DNA of 64,000 nucleotides from Niebla homalea (taxonomy: Eukaryota > Ascomycota > Lecanoromycetes > Lecanorales > Ramalinaceae): assembly GCA_019925105.1 (NCBI GenBank), contig JAHGAU010000006.1, forward strand, positions 1 through 64,000. Reading direction: 5' to 3'. Made by a program: the position numbers and the translations under genes. Under the pieces are notes generated by a model. It was not told the DNA's origin, did no database searches, and saw nothing but the letters and a program-made list of their open reading frames with translations. Position 1 is the stretch's first letter; the number at the start of each line of letters is the position of its first letter. Positions 1-11,800 of this stretch are shown here, in pieces.

Positions 1-2400
1 TATTCTTTATCCTTTATATTTAATTAACCTTTTTACCCTTTATCCTTTATATTTAACCTTTATATTTATTATTTAATTTACTTTATTTATTATTATTTTA
101 TTATTTACCCTTTATTTACCCTTTATTTACCCTTTTTATTTACCCTTTATTCACCCTTTATTCACCCTTTATATTTACTTTATATTTACTTTATATTTAT
201 ATTTATTTACTTTTTATATTTACCTTTTTTATTTACCTTTATTTACCCTTTATTTACCTTTATTTACCCTTTATTTACCTTTAATTAACCTCTTATTAAC
301 CTTTTATTTATTATTTATTATTTATTAAAACCTTTTATTATTTAATTTTATATTTATTATTCATTATTTAATTAATTATTTATCTTTTATTATTTTATTT
401 ATTTTTTTACTTTTTATTATTTATTTAATTTTTAACCTTTTATTATATAAATAATTATTTATTTTTTTTATTATTTCTTTAAACTCTTTATTACTTAATT
501 AATTACTTTTATTTTATAATTTTATTAATTATTTATTATTTATTATTTATTTAATCTTTTTATTATTTAATTAATTACGTTTATTTTATTATTTTATTAA
601 TTATTTACTTTTTACTATTTAATTAAATATTTATTTTTTATTATTTAATTAATTTCTTACCTTATATTATTTAATTAATTCTTTACCCTTTTTAATTTAC
701 CTTTTTATTACTTAACCTTTATTATATATTTAAATATTTTATTCTTTATTTAATTATTTACTTTTTAATATTTAATCTTTATTATCTATTTAAACGTTTT
801 ATTATTTATATAAATATTTACTTCCTATTATTTAATTACTTATTTACCTTTTATTATTTTATTAATTATTTACCTTTTTTTTATTTATCTATTTACCCTT
901 TATTAATTAATTAATGATTTGCCCTTTACTATTTATTTATTTATCCTTTATTAATTAATTAATGATTTACCCTATACTATTTATTTATTTATCTTTTATT
1001 ATTTAATTAATTATTTTCCCTTTATTGTTTAATTATTTATTTATCCTTTATTATTTGATTAGCTATTTACCCTTTATTATTTTAATAAATAATTTATATT
1101 TTATTATTTAATTAATAATTTACCCTTTATTATTTAATTAATTATTTACCCTTTATTATTATATTAACTTTTTATACTTTCTTTTTTACTTAAATATTTA
1201 AATTTCATATTTAAGTAATTAGTTACCCTTTATTATTTAATTTTATGCCTTATTATTTAATTAATTATTTACGTAATAATATTTAATTATTTAAGTAATA
1301 ATATTTAATTCTTTAATTATTATTTATTATTTATTTAACTTTTTACCTTTTATTATTTAATTATTATTGTTTTTTTTTATTTAATTAATTCTTTACCCCT
1401 TATTATTTAATTAACCTTTTATCCTTTATTATTTAACTAATTACCTTTAATTATTTAATTAAGACTTTATCCTTTATTATTTAACTTTTAGTATTTAACC
1501 TTTATTATTTATTTTAACTCTTTATTCTTTAATTAATTATTTAACTTTTATTATTTAATTAAGTATTTTCCCTTTATTACTTAATTAATTATTTACCCTT
1601 TATTATTTATTTAATTATTTACCCTATACTATTTAATTAATTATTTATATTTTATTATTTAAATAATTATTTACGCTTTATTATTTAATAAACTATTTAT
1701 CCCTTAGTTTTTAACCTTATTTATAATTATTCTTTACTTATTTTTTATAATCTAATTAACTTTTTCCCTTTTATATCTTTTTTTTTATTTTATCTTTTTT
1801 TATTCGTTTTTTTTAATTAAACTTATTAAAGCCTTTTTAACTTTTTTTCTATATTTATCCTTTTTTTACTTATTTTATTTACTTTTACCCTTTATAATTT
1901 ACTTTTTACCGTTTATTATATACCTTATATTATATACCTTTTATTACTTAACCTTTATTATTTATTTAAATCTTTATTATTTATTTATATATTTACTTTT
2001 TAATATTTAATTAATTATTTATTCTTTATTATTTAATTAATACTTTATTTTTTATTATTTACTTAATGATTTACCCGTTATTATTTAAATAATAATTTAT
2101 CTTTTATTATTTATTTAATACTTTATTTCTTAATTAATTATTTATATTTTTTTTTTTTTTTTAATTAATTAGTTATTTTTTATTATTTAATTAATTTATT
2201 ACCCTATATTATTTATTTTTTATAATTTAACCTTTATTACTTATTTAAACCTTTTATTATTTATTTAATTATTTACTTGCCGTTATTTAATTACTTTTTA
2301 TCCTTTCTTTTTTAATTAATTATTTATACTTTATTATATATTTTTTTACTGATTATTATTTAATTAATTATTTACCGTTTATTATTTAATTAATTATTTA
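1..2400. repeat. Degenerate T-rich tandem-like array
   Basis: A short pattern recurs irregularly, about every 20-26 bp: runs like TTTACCCTTTATTATTTAAT followed by TAATTA. The plus strand is pyrimidine-rich (T with some C) and G is nearly absent over hundreds of bases, so the strands are strongly asymmetric. Very similar arrays occur at about 3,200-4,430, 5,450-6,300, 7,930-9,850, 10,640-11,820 and 20,750-22,930. Short open frames in these arrays encode only Leu/Ile/Phe/Tyr/Pro low complexity and are not genes. Confidence 0.75.
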
Positions 2401-2404
2401 CCCT

Positions 2405-3100
2405 TTAATCCTTATTAAAGTAAGGTTTTAATAGATAAATATTTAATAATCTTATTAATATAAAGGGGTTTTTACCGGTTAAAGGTTATAAATAATAAGA
2501 GTTAAATTAAATATAAACTTTATTAAAAGTCTTAATATAAAAAGGCAACGTTAACGGTTATCCTATATTAAGATATTTAAGGAAATAATTAAATAAAAAA
2601 ATTAATAAGGAAAAGAAATAATTATTATTATTAAGTAAATAATATATTTATTAATCTATTCCGGATTATAATAACTCCGGTACCGTTATAGCCTTTTTTT
2701 TTAACTTTCTTAATTAAGTTAAAAAGTAAATAAAAAGGATTAATAATACTCCGGATATACTTAAAAAAACCATAAAATAAAATTATAAAATATATAACCT
2801 AATATTATAATAGGTAAGAATAAACGGATTTTTATTTTTCCAATATTATTAAAAACCGCTTATTTAAAGTTAAAAAGTTAAATTATTAAATTTTAAAAAG
2901 AATAACGGGTTAAAAAATAAGATTTAACGCCGGGAAGTAAAGTTAATTAAGAATATTGAAAATCTTAAAAGTTTTAAAATCTATAATTAAATAAAAAGTT
3001 ATCGGATTTAAGTAAATAAAAGTTCATTTTATAGGGCTTAATTAGCTTTATAACTTTTATATATAAAGTTAATAAATTCAATAAGGTTTTACCCTACGTC
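2405..3100 (+). repeat. Dispersed repeat family, copy A
   Basis: The copy starts near ATCCTTATTAAAGTAAGG and continues with the shared blocks CCGGTTAAAGGTTATAAATA, ACGTTAACGGTTATCCTATA, TCCGGATTATAATAACTCCG and AACGCCGGGAAGTAAA. These blocks recur in the same order in the other copies (about 4,425, 6,290, 9,850, 20,060 and 22,925). All copies are in the same orientation. Differences between copies are mainly C/T and G/A transitions, as expected for RIP. The parent element was not identified. Confidence 0.8.
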
Positions 3101-3205
3101 CTTTAAGTTAAAGCCCGGAAGGGATTAAGGGTACCCTATCGATCTCAGCCCTATCCTTCCCTATAGTCCCGGAAGGAATATAGCCTTAATCCCTTTAAGA
3201 TTAAG
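3100..3205. repeat. GC-richer island with inverted repeat
   Basis: A short island much less AT-rich than its surroundings. It contains AAGGGATTAAGG near 3,118-3,130 and the inverted counterpart CCTTAATCCCTT near 3,184-3,196, with TCGATCTCAGCCCTATCC between. It directly follows repeat copy A. It may be a terminal or stem-forming part of a mobile element, or a sequence spared by mutation. No gene is visible. Confidence 0.45.
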
Positions 3206-4425
3206 TGTTAGATTTAATTTTATCCTTTATTATTTACCCTTTAATTTATCCTTTATTAATTACCCCTTATTATTTACCCCTTATTATTCACCCCTTATTA
3301 TTTGCCCCTTATTATTTACCCCTTATTATTTATCCCTTATTATTTACCCTTTCTTATTCACCCTTTATATCCTTTATTTATTCTTTATTTACCCTTTTTT
3401 TCTATTTATTAATATTACCCTTTATTATTTATATTTAACCTTACTTTCTACCCTTTATATTTAACTTTACCCTATATTTTTAACTTTTACCCTTAATTTT
3501 TCCACGTTTCTCGCGTTCTTTATATTATTGGTTATTATTATTTACTTAATTTTAAAGTTTTTTAATTTTTAATAAATATTTATTATTATTAAACCTTCCC
3601 TTTTTATTATTTACTTTTTTTTATTAAATTTTCCTTTTTAACCTTATTTTATTTATTTTTTATTATTTAATTACGTTTTTATTTCTTATATTTAACTTTA
3701 CGCTTTAACCTTTTTTTTATTTACCCTTTAATATTTAACTTTAATTATTAATATTCTTTATTTCCTTTTTATTTTTTAATTAATTTTTAATTAATTTTTT
3801 CTTTTTATATTTCTTTATCTTTTTACTTTTATTAATTCCTTTATCCTTTTTAAATAAACTTATTAAAGCCTATATACCTTTTTTTTTTTTTATATTTATA
3901 TTTTTTTTACTTATTATATTTATTTTTATTTTTTATATTTTACCGTTTATTATATATTTTATATTATTTACCTTTTATTATTTAACTTTTATTATTTAAC
4001 CTTTATTATTTATTTAAACTTTTTATTATTTATTTAAATATTTACTTTTTATTATTTTATTAATTATTTACCCTCTATTATTTATTTATTTACCCTTTAT
4101 TATTTAATTAATAATTTACCCTTTTTATTGATTTATTTACCCTTTATTATTTAATTATTTACACTTTATTATTTAATTAATCTTATACTTTTTATTATTT
4201 AAGTAAGTATTTACCCTTTATTATTTAATTTTATCCCTTATTATTTATTTAAGTATTTATTACTTATTATTTAATTAATTATTTACCCTTTATTATTTAA
4301 TTTACTATTTACCCTTTATTATTTAATTAATTATTTATCCTTTATCATTTAATTAATAATTTACCCTTTATTATTATAATAATTATTTATACTTTATTAT
4401 TCACCTTTTATTATTTACCTTTTAT
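3205..4425. repeat. T-rich degenerate array
   Basis: Same pyrimidine-biased core as the array at 1-2,400, here with a clear run of units close to TTATTTACCCCTTATTATT at about 3,240-3,370. A 77-codon open frame at 3,205-3,438 translates only to Leu/Ile/Pro/Tyr low complexity and is not treated as a gene. Confidence 0.65.
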
Positions 4426-5400
4426 TATCCTTATTAAATTAAGGCCTTAATAGATAAATAATTAATTATCTTATTAATATAAAAGGGTTTTTTCCGGTTA
4501 AAGGTTATAAATAATAAGGGTTAAATTAAGTAAGGATTTCATTAAAAGTCTTAATATAAAGAGGTGACGTTAACGGTTATCCTATATTAAGATATTTAAT
4601 AAATTATTTAAATAAAAAAATTAATAAGAAAAAGAAATAAATATTACTTATTATTATTAAGTAAAGAATATATTTATTAATATAATCCGGATTATAATAA
4701 TTCCGGTATTGTTATAACCGTTATTTTTTTCTTTTTTTTTTTAAATTAAAAGATAAATAAAAAGGATTAATAATATTCCGGATATATTTAAAAATATTAT
4801 AAAAATAAAATTATAAAATATATAACTTTATATTATTATAAATAATAATAAACGGATTTTTATTTTTCCGATATTATTAAGAAATTAAAATTTATATAAA
4901 AAAAAAAATTAAATTATTAAATTTCCTTAAAGAATAATTAAATAAAAAATAAAAATTAACGCCGGAAAATAAATTTAATTATTAATTATTAAGAATTTAA
5001 AATAATTTAAAAATTAATAATTAAATAAGGAATTATTAAATTTAAGTAAATAAAAACTTATTCTATAAAACTTACCGGGCTTTATAATTTTATTATTAAA
5101 AATTTTTAAATTAATTTAAGAATTACTTTATAAATAATTATTTTAAAAATAATTACTTAAAGATTAATATTTTTAATTATTAAAGTTTCCCCGAAAAAAA
5201 AATAATTACTTAAAGCTTATAATCGATTAATATTAAATAATAAGTTAAATAAAGCCCGTTTTATAACCCATATTAAACTTTATATTTTTCCTATATAAAA
5301 TTAAAGGATCTAATTTAAAAAAAATTTTAAATTATTTATTTTTAAAAATAAATAATTTAAGAATATAATAAAGATAAAACGGAATTCCCCTTAACGGAAA
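4425..5400 (+). repeat. Dispersed repeat family, copy B (longest, heavily mutated)
   Basis: It aligns by eye with the copies at 2,405 and 22,925 over its first 800 bp. Its segment at about 5,119-5,215 is the mutated counterpart of 23,632-23,730: AAGCAGTCAC has become AAATAATTAT and TGACTGCTT has become TAATTACTT, all transitions. About 180 bp more (to about 5,400, ending near GGAATTCCCC) are shared with the copy at 9,850. The full element is therefore near 1 kb. Confidence 0.8.
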
Positions 5401-5449
5401 GAATAAATAAATAAAAACTATAATTATTTAAAATTAAATAATAAACTTA

Positions 5450-6290
5450 TATATCTTTTTTAATTATTTTTCTTTTTTTTTACTTATTATATTTATTTAT
5501 TTTATTTACTTTTTACTTTTTCTTTTTTATTATTTATTTTATATTTTTTATTTTTTTTATTTAACTTTTATTATTTATTTAAACCTTTTATTATTTATAT
5601 ATATATTTACTTTTTATTGTTTTATTAATTATTTATTTTTTATTAATGTTTTATTTTACTTTTTATTATTTCTTTAATTTAATATTTTTTATTATTTAAA
5701 TAATTATTTATTTATTATTATTATTTATTTAACCTTTTTATTATTTAAAATTAATTATTTATATTTTATTATTTAATTACTTATTTACCTTATATTATTT
5801 AATTAAATCTTTACCTTATATTTTACCCTATATTATATAATTAATTTTTTATTTTATAATATTTACTTTTTATTATTTAATTTTTATTATTAATTTAAAC
5901 GTTTTATTATTTAATTAAATATTTACTTTCTATTATTTTATTAATTATTTACCCTTAATTATTTATTTATTTACTTTTTTTTTTTATTTAATTATTTTCC
6001 CTTTATTATTTTATTATTTACTTAACCTTTATTTTCAACTTTTTACCCTTATTATTTAATTAAGTATTTAACCTTTATTAATTAATTAATTATTTACCCT
6101 TAATTTTTATATTAATTATTTATACTTTATTATTTAATTAATCTTATACTTTTTATTATTTAAGTAAGTATTTATTATTTATTATTTAGTTAATTATTTA
6201 ACCCTTTTTTATTTAATTTATTATTTATTTTTTATTATAAAATTAATTATTTATGCTTTATTATTTACCTTTTATTATTTACCCTTAATT
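5450..6290. repeat. T-rich degenerate array
   Basis: Another stretch of the TTATTATTTAATTAATTATT pattern with few C and almost no G on the plus strand. No gene, RNA or other structure was recognised in it. Confidence 0.6.
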
Positions 6291-6630
6291 ATTTATATTA
6301 AATTAAGGTTTAAATATATAAATAATTAATAATCTTATTAATATAAAGGGATTTTTACTGGTTAAAGGTTATAAATAATAAAAGTTAAATTTAATAAAGG
6401 CTTTATTAAAAAAGTCTTAATATAAAGAAGCGACGTTAATAATTATTTTATATTAAAATATTTAAAAATTAATTAAATAAAAAAATCAATAATAAAAAGA
6501 AATAATTATTATTTATTATTATTAAGTAAATAATATATTTATTAATTTATTCCGGATTATAATAATTCCGATATTATTATAATTTTTTTTTATATTTTTT
6601 TTTTTTTTAATATTTATTCTTTTTTATTTT
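6290..6630 (+). repeat. Dispersed repeat family, copy C (5' part only)
   Basis: It begins with the same block order as the other copies (AATATAAAGGG, GGTTAAAGGTTATAAATA, GCGACGTTAATAATTA, TTCCGGATTATAATAATTCC) but similarity stops around 6,600. The copy is truncated, and the following DNA leads into the G-rich minisatellite repeat. Confidence 0.7.
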
Positions 6631-6689
6631 AACTTAAATATTTTTATTTATAATAACGTTTTTTTATTATCTTATTATATTTAATTTTT

Positions 6690-7935
6690 AATTAAATAAT
6701 TTAATTAAAAACTTAATAAAAAGATTAATAAAAGGGTTAATATAAAATTTAATAAATAACTTAATAAAAGGCTTAATAAAAAGCTTATTAAACGGCTTAA
6801 TAAAGCCCTTCTTAAGGGTAAAATAAAGGTACAGGTAAAGGGCTTTACTCAGCTCTCGGATTCTTTATGTAAATTACGGTATTTTTGGGCCTATTACGGT
6901 AAGGGTACCTTATGAAGTGCTTGTTAAAAGGCCTGATAAAAGGCCTGGTAAAGGGCCTGGTAAAGGGCTTAATAAAGGGTTTGCTAAGGGTGTAGGTGAG
7001 GGTGTAAGTGAGGGTGTAGGTAAGGGTGTAAGTGAGGGTATAAGTAAGGGTAGTAATGTACTTGCAGGTAAGGGTGCAGGTAAGGGTAATAATAAGGGTA
7101 GTGGTGTATTTACAGGTAAGGGTGCAGGTGAAGGTGGTGGTAAGGGTGGTGGTACACCTGCAGGTAAGGGTGCAGGTAAGGGTATAAGTAAGGGTATAGG
7201 TAAGGGTATAAGTAAAGGTAATAATAAGGGTGTAAGTAAAGGTATAAGTAAAGGTGTAAGTAAAGGTATAAGTAAGGGTACAAGTAAGGGTATAAGTAAA
7301 GGTATAAGTAAGGGTATAAATAAGGGTGCAAGTGAGGGTATAAGTGAAAGTATAAGTAAGGGTGCAAGTAAGGGTGGTAATAAGGGTATAAATAAGGGTG
7401 CAAATAAAAGTGCAAGTAAGGGTATAAGTAAGGGTATAAGTAAGGGTGTAAGTAAGGGTGCAAGTGAGGGTACAAGTAAGGGTATAAGTGAGGGTGTAAA
7501 TAAGGGTATAAGTAAGGGTGTAAATAAGGGTAGTGGTACACTTGTAGGTAAGGGTGCAGATAAGGGTATAAGTAAGGGTGCAGGTGAGGGTACAGGTAAG
7601 GGTGCAGGTAAGGGTGGTAGTGAGGGTGGTGGTAAGGCTATAGGTAAAAGTGGATTACCTTTAGTGGTAAAATCTTAATCCTTTTATTTCTTAATAACCA
7701 CCTTATAAAATTTTATTAATAAAGGCTTATTTAAATATGCTTACTTCACTCTATAACTCTTATATATAAAGTTAATGGATTACGTAAATAACTTTAAAGA
7801 TATATTAAGATAAAGTATCCGTACTTTATATAAAGTTTAGATTTAAGACTTAATAAATAACTTACTATATATAGCCTTTCTTATTGGTTAGTTATCCGTA
7901 CTTTATATAAAGTCTAGATATTAATAATATTAGTT
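6690..7935 (+). repeat. Long repeat with G-rich minisatellite, copy 1 (more mutated)
   Basis: The outer parts match 11,800-13,565. Left flank: GGGCTTTACTCAGCTCTCGG, then GTAAATTACGG. Right flank: ACCTTTAGTGGTAAAATCTT, followed by two TATCCGTACTTTATATAAAG direct repeats near 7,815 and 7,890. The core (about 6,905-7,640) is a six-base-period array, GGTGCA/GGTATA alternating with GGTAAG or AGTAAG. Relative to copy 2 it carries mostly G-to-A and C-to-T changes. Because the hexamers contain no stop, one frame stays open from 6,917 to 7,678 (253 codons, Gly-Lys-rich). I regard this as a by-product of the repeat rather than a gene. Confidence 0.7.
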
Positions 7936-9850
7936 TTTTGTTTTTTTTATATTTATTATTATTATTAATTATATAATTTTATATTTTTTTTTTTAATTTT
8001 ATTATTTACTTTTTATTATTTAATTTTCCGCTATATTCTTTCTTTAATTTATTTTTTTTTATTTAATTAACTTATTAAATTTTATATTTAATTTTATCCT
8101 TTAAACCTTTTTTATTTACTTTTTAATATTTAACTTTATTTATTAATATTCCTATTTTACTTTTTATTTTTTAATTAACTTTTTCTTTTTATTATTTTTT
8201 TTTCTTATTATTTTTTTTAATCTTTATTAAATAAACTTATTTAAACCTTTTTATTATTTATTTATATTTATCTTTTTTTTTATTATATTTATTTTTATTT
8301 TTTACTTTTTACTCTTTACTTTTTACTTTTTATTATATATTTTATATTATTTATTTTTTAATACTTAACCATTATTATTTATTTAAATTTTTTATTATTT
8401 TTTTTATATATTTATTTAAAAAATTAATTATTTATTTATGTTTTATTATTTAATTAATTTTTTATTACTATTATTTATTATTTATTAAATTATTTACCCT
8501 TTATTAATTAAATAATTATTTATTTTTTAATATTTATTTAAACGTTTTTTATTTAATTAATAATTTATATTTATTTATTTAATTAATTATTTAATTTTTA
8601 TTATTTTATTAAATCTTTATTTAATAATATTAACGTTTTATTTTTTAATATTTTATTATTTATTTAAACCCTTTAATATTTACTTTTTATTATTTAATTA
8701 ATTCTTTAATTTTTATTATTTAATTTATCCTTTATTTTTTATTTAATTATTTATCCTTTATTATTTAAGAAACTATTTACCCTTTTTTATTTAATTAAAT
8801 CTTTATTTTTTAATATTTAATTTTTAATTTACCTTTTATTATTATATTAATTATTTATACTTTATTTATTATATTAATTATTTACGTTTTATTATTTAAT
8901 CAATTATTTACCCTTTATTATTAAAGTAATTACTTATCCTTTATTATTAAATTATATTTCTTATTATTTAATTAATCATTTATTATTTATTATTTATTTA
9001 TTTATTTACTTTTTATTATTTATTTAATTCTTTATTTAATTATTTATTCTTTAATTATTATTATTTTTTTTTTCTATAATTTATTTTTCTTTTATAATTT
9101 ATTTTTTTATCCTTTATATTTAATTAACTTTTTACTTTTTACTTTTTATTATTTATTTAATTATTTTTTATTATTTTCTTAACTATTTACTTTCTGCTTT
9201 ATTATTTAATTATTTATTTAACTTTTATTATTTAATTAATTACTTACCTTTTATTATTTAATTAAGTTTTTACTTTTTATAATTTAACTAATTATTTACC
9301 CTTTATAATTTAATTAATTATTTATATTTTATTATTTAATTAATTATTTACTTATTATTATTTAAGTAATTATTTACTTTTATTATTTAAGTTTATTTTT
9401 TATTATTTATTTAATTAATTATTATTTTTTATTTAATTAATTATTAACCCTTTTTTTACTTTATTTAATTCTTTATTTTTTATTATTTAATTATTATTTT
9501 CTGTTTTTTTTTTATTTTAATTTTTTTCTTTTTCTTTATTTAATTAATTATTTATAGTTTATTATTTAAATAATTACCCTTTATTATTTTAAGTTATTCT
9601 TTACTTTATATTAATTATATTTAATTATTTAACGTTTATTATTTATTTAATTATTTACCTTTATTAATTATTTATTTATTTACCTTTTATTAATTATTTT
9701 ATTTACTTTTTATTATTCAATTAATTATTTACCGTTTATTATTTAGTTTATTATTTACCCTTTATAATTTAATTAATTATTTACCCTTTATTATTTAATT
9801 ACTTATTTACCCTTTTTAATTTTATTAAGTATTTACCCTTTATTATTTAC
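7935..9850. repeat. T-rich degenerate arrays
   Basis: Mixed low-complexity T/A runs and the TTTACCCTTTATTATTTAAT pattern, with scattered decayed sequence. The first 350 bp resemble 21,930-22,350 (for example TTATTAATTATATAATTTTA, later TTAAACCTTTTTATTATTTA). This indicates a further shared repeat with no recognisable coding content. Confidence 0.6.
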
Positions 9851-10635
9851 CCTTTATTATCCTTATTAAAGTAGGGCCTTAATAGTTAAACAATTAATAA
9901 TCTTCTTAATATAAAAAGGTTTTTACCGATTAAAGGTTATAAATAATAAGGGTTAAATTAAGTAAAGATTTTATTAAAAGTCTTAATATAAAAAAACGAT
10001 ACTAATAATTATCCTATATTAAGATATTTAAGTAATTAATTAAATAAAAAATTAATAAGGAAAAAGAAATAATTATTATTATTAAGTTAATAATAACTTT
10101 ATTAATATATCCCGGATTATAGTAATTCCGGTATTATTATAATTATTATTTTTTATATTATTTTTTAAATTAAAATATAAATAAAAAGGATTAATAATAC
10201 TCCGGATATACTTAAAAAAACCGTAAAATTAAAATTATTAAATATATAGCTTAATATTATAATAAATAATAATAAACGGATTTTTATTTTTTTAATATCG
10301 TTAAAAAGCTTTTAACTTAAGCTATAAAGTTAAATTATTAAATTTTATAAAGGAATAACGGATTAAAAAGTAAGCTTTAATATTAGGAAGCGAACTTAAA
10401 CTTAAATTTTTAAAATTTTAAAACGTAATAAAATTAATAAGTAAATTATCTATTAATTATTTAAGGTTAAATAAGGCTTATTTTAAAGTTTATATTAAAA
10501 TTTATACCTTTTATATAGAAAATTAAGGATTCTATAAAAAAAACCCCCTTTAATAAATTACTTAAAAAAATAATTTATTAAAAGGTTTAACGGTATATCG
10601 CGGAATTCCCCCCGGGTAAGGAAATAATTTATTAA
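9850..10635 (+). repeat. Dispersed repeat family, copy D
   Basis: It opens with ATCCTTATTAAAGTAGGGCC and carries all early blocks of the family, but lacks much of the interior seen in copy B. The tail (about 10,465-10,620, ending near CGGAATTCCCCCCGGG) matches the tail of copy B at 5,240-5,390. An internal deletion of roughly 200-250 bp is inferred. Confidence 0.7.
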
Positions 10636-10639
10636 AGGG

Positions 10640-11800
10640 TTAAGTAAATAATAATTAAATAGTAATTTAATTAATTATTTATATCTTATTATTTATTTAA
10701 TTCTTTATTTTTAATTATTTAATTAATATCTTTTTTTTTAATTTTAATTACTTTTTAACTTTTTATTATTTAATTAACCGTTTATTCTTTATTATTTATT
10801 AAATATTTTTTATTACTTTATTAATTTTTTACTTTTTATTATTTAACTTTTATTATTTAACTTTTATTATTTATTTAAATTTTTTATTATATATTTAAAT
10901 ATTTACTTTTTATTATTTAATTAAATATTTATTTTTTATTATTTATATATTTATATTTTATTTTTTAATTAACTCTTAATCCTTTTTTATTAAATTAATT
11001 AATTATTTTTTCTTATTTTATTATTTATTTACTTAATATTATTTATTTAATTTTTAATTATTTTTTAATTATTTTATTATTAATTATTTATTCTTTATTG
11101 TTTAATTAATTAATTAATTAATTTTTATTATTTAATTGAATATTTTATATTTATTATTTATCTTATTATTTACTTTTTATTATTTAAATAATTATTTATC
11201 CTTTATTTTTTATTTAACTTTTTATTATTTATTTAAATATATATTCTTTTTTATTTAATTACTTATTAACCTTTTATTATTTAATTTAATAATTACTTTT
11301 TATTATTTATTTATTAACCTTTTATTACTTAATTAATTTTTTACCTTATATTATTTAAATAACTATTTACTTTTTATTGCTTAATTAATTTATTTCTTAT
11401 TTATAATTTAATTAATTATTAACTTTTTATTAATTTATTAATTATTTATTTTCTATTATTTAATTTATTTATTATTTATTTTTTATTATTTAATTTATTG
11501 TTTTCCCTTTATTATTATAGCTATTATTTTCCCTTTATTATTATAGCTATTATTTACCCTTTATTATTTAAGTTATTATTTATTTTTTATTATTTAATTT
11601 TATTTTTTATTATTTAATTAATTATTTATTATATATTATTTAATTAATTATTAACCCTTTAATATTTAATTAATTATTTTCCCTTAATTTTTTATTTAAT
11701 TATTTACTTTTTATTATTTAATTATTATTTCCTTTTTTTTTAATTAATTCTTTCTTTCTTTTTATTTAATTAATTATTTACTTTTTAATTAATCTTTAAT
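10640..11800. repeat. T-rich degenerate array
   Basis: Same T-rich pattern as at 1-2,400. It contains a short exact duplication around 11,510-11,550 (TTTCCCTTTATTATTATAGC occurs twice in tandem). No gene seen. Confidence 0.6.

Noticed and set aside
3205..3438. 77-codon hydrophobic frame that could be taken for a membrane peptide
   Set aside because: Pure low-complexity translation of the T-rich array; the same pattern appears wherever the array is less interrupted.
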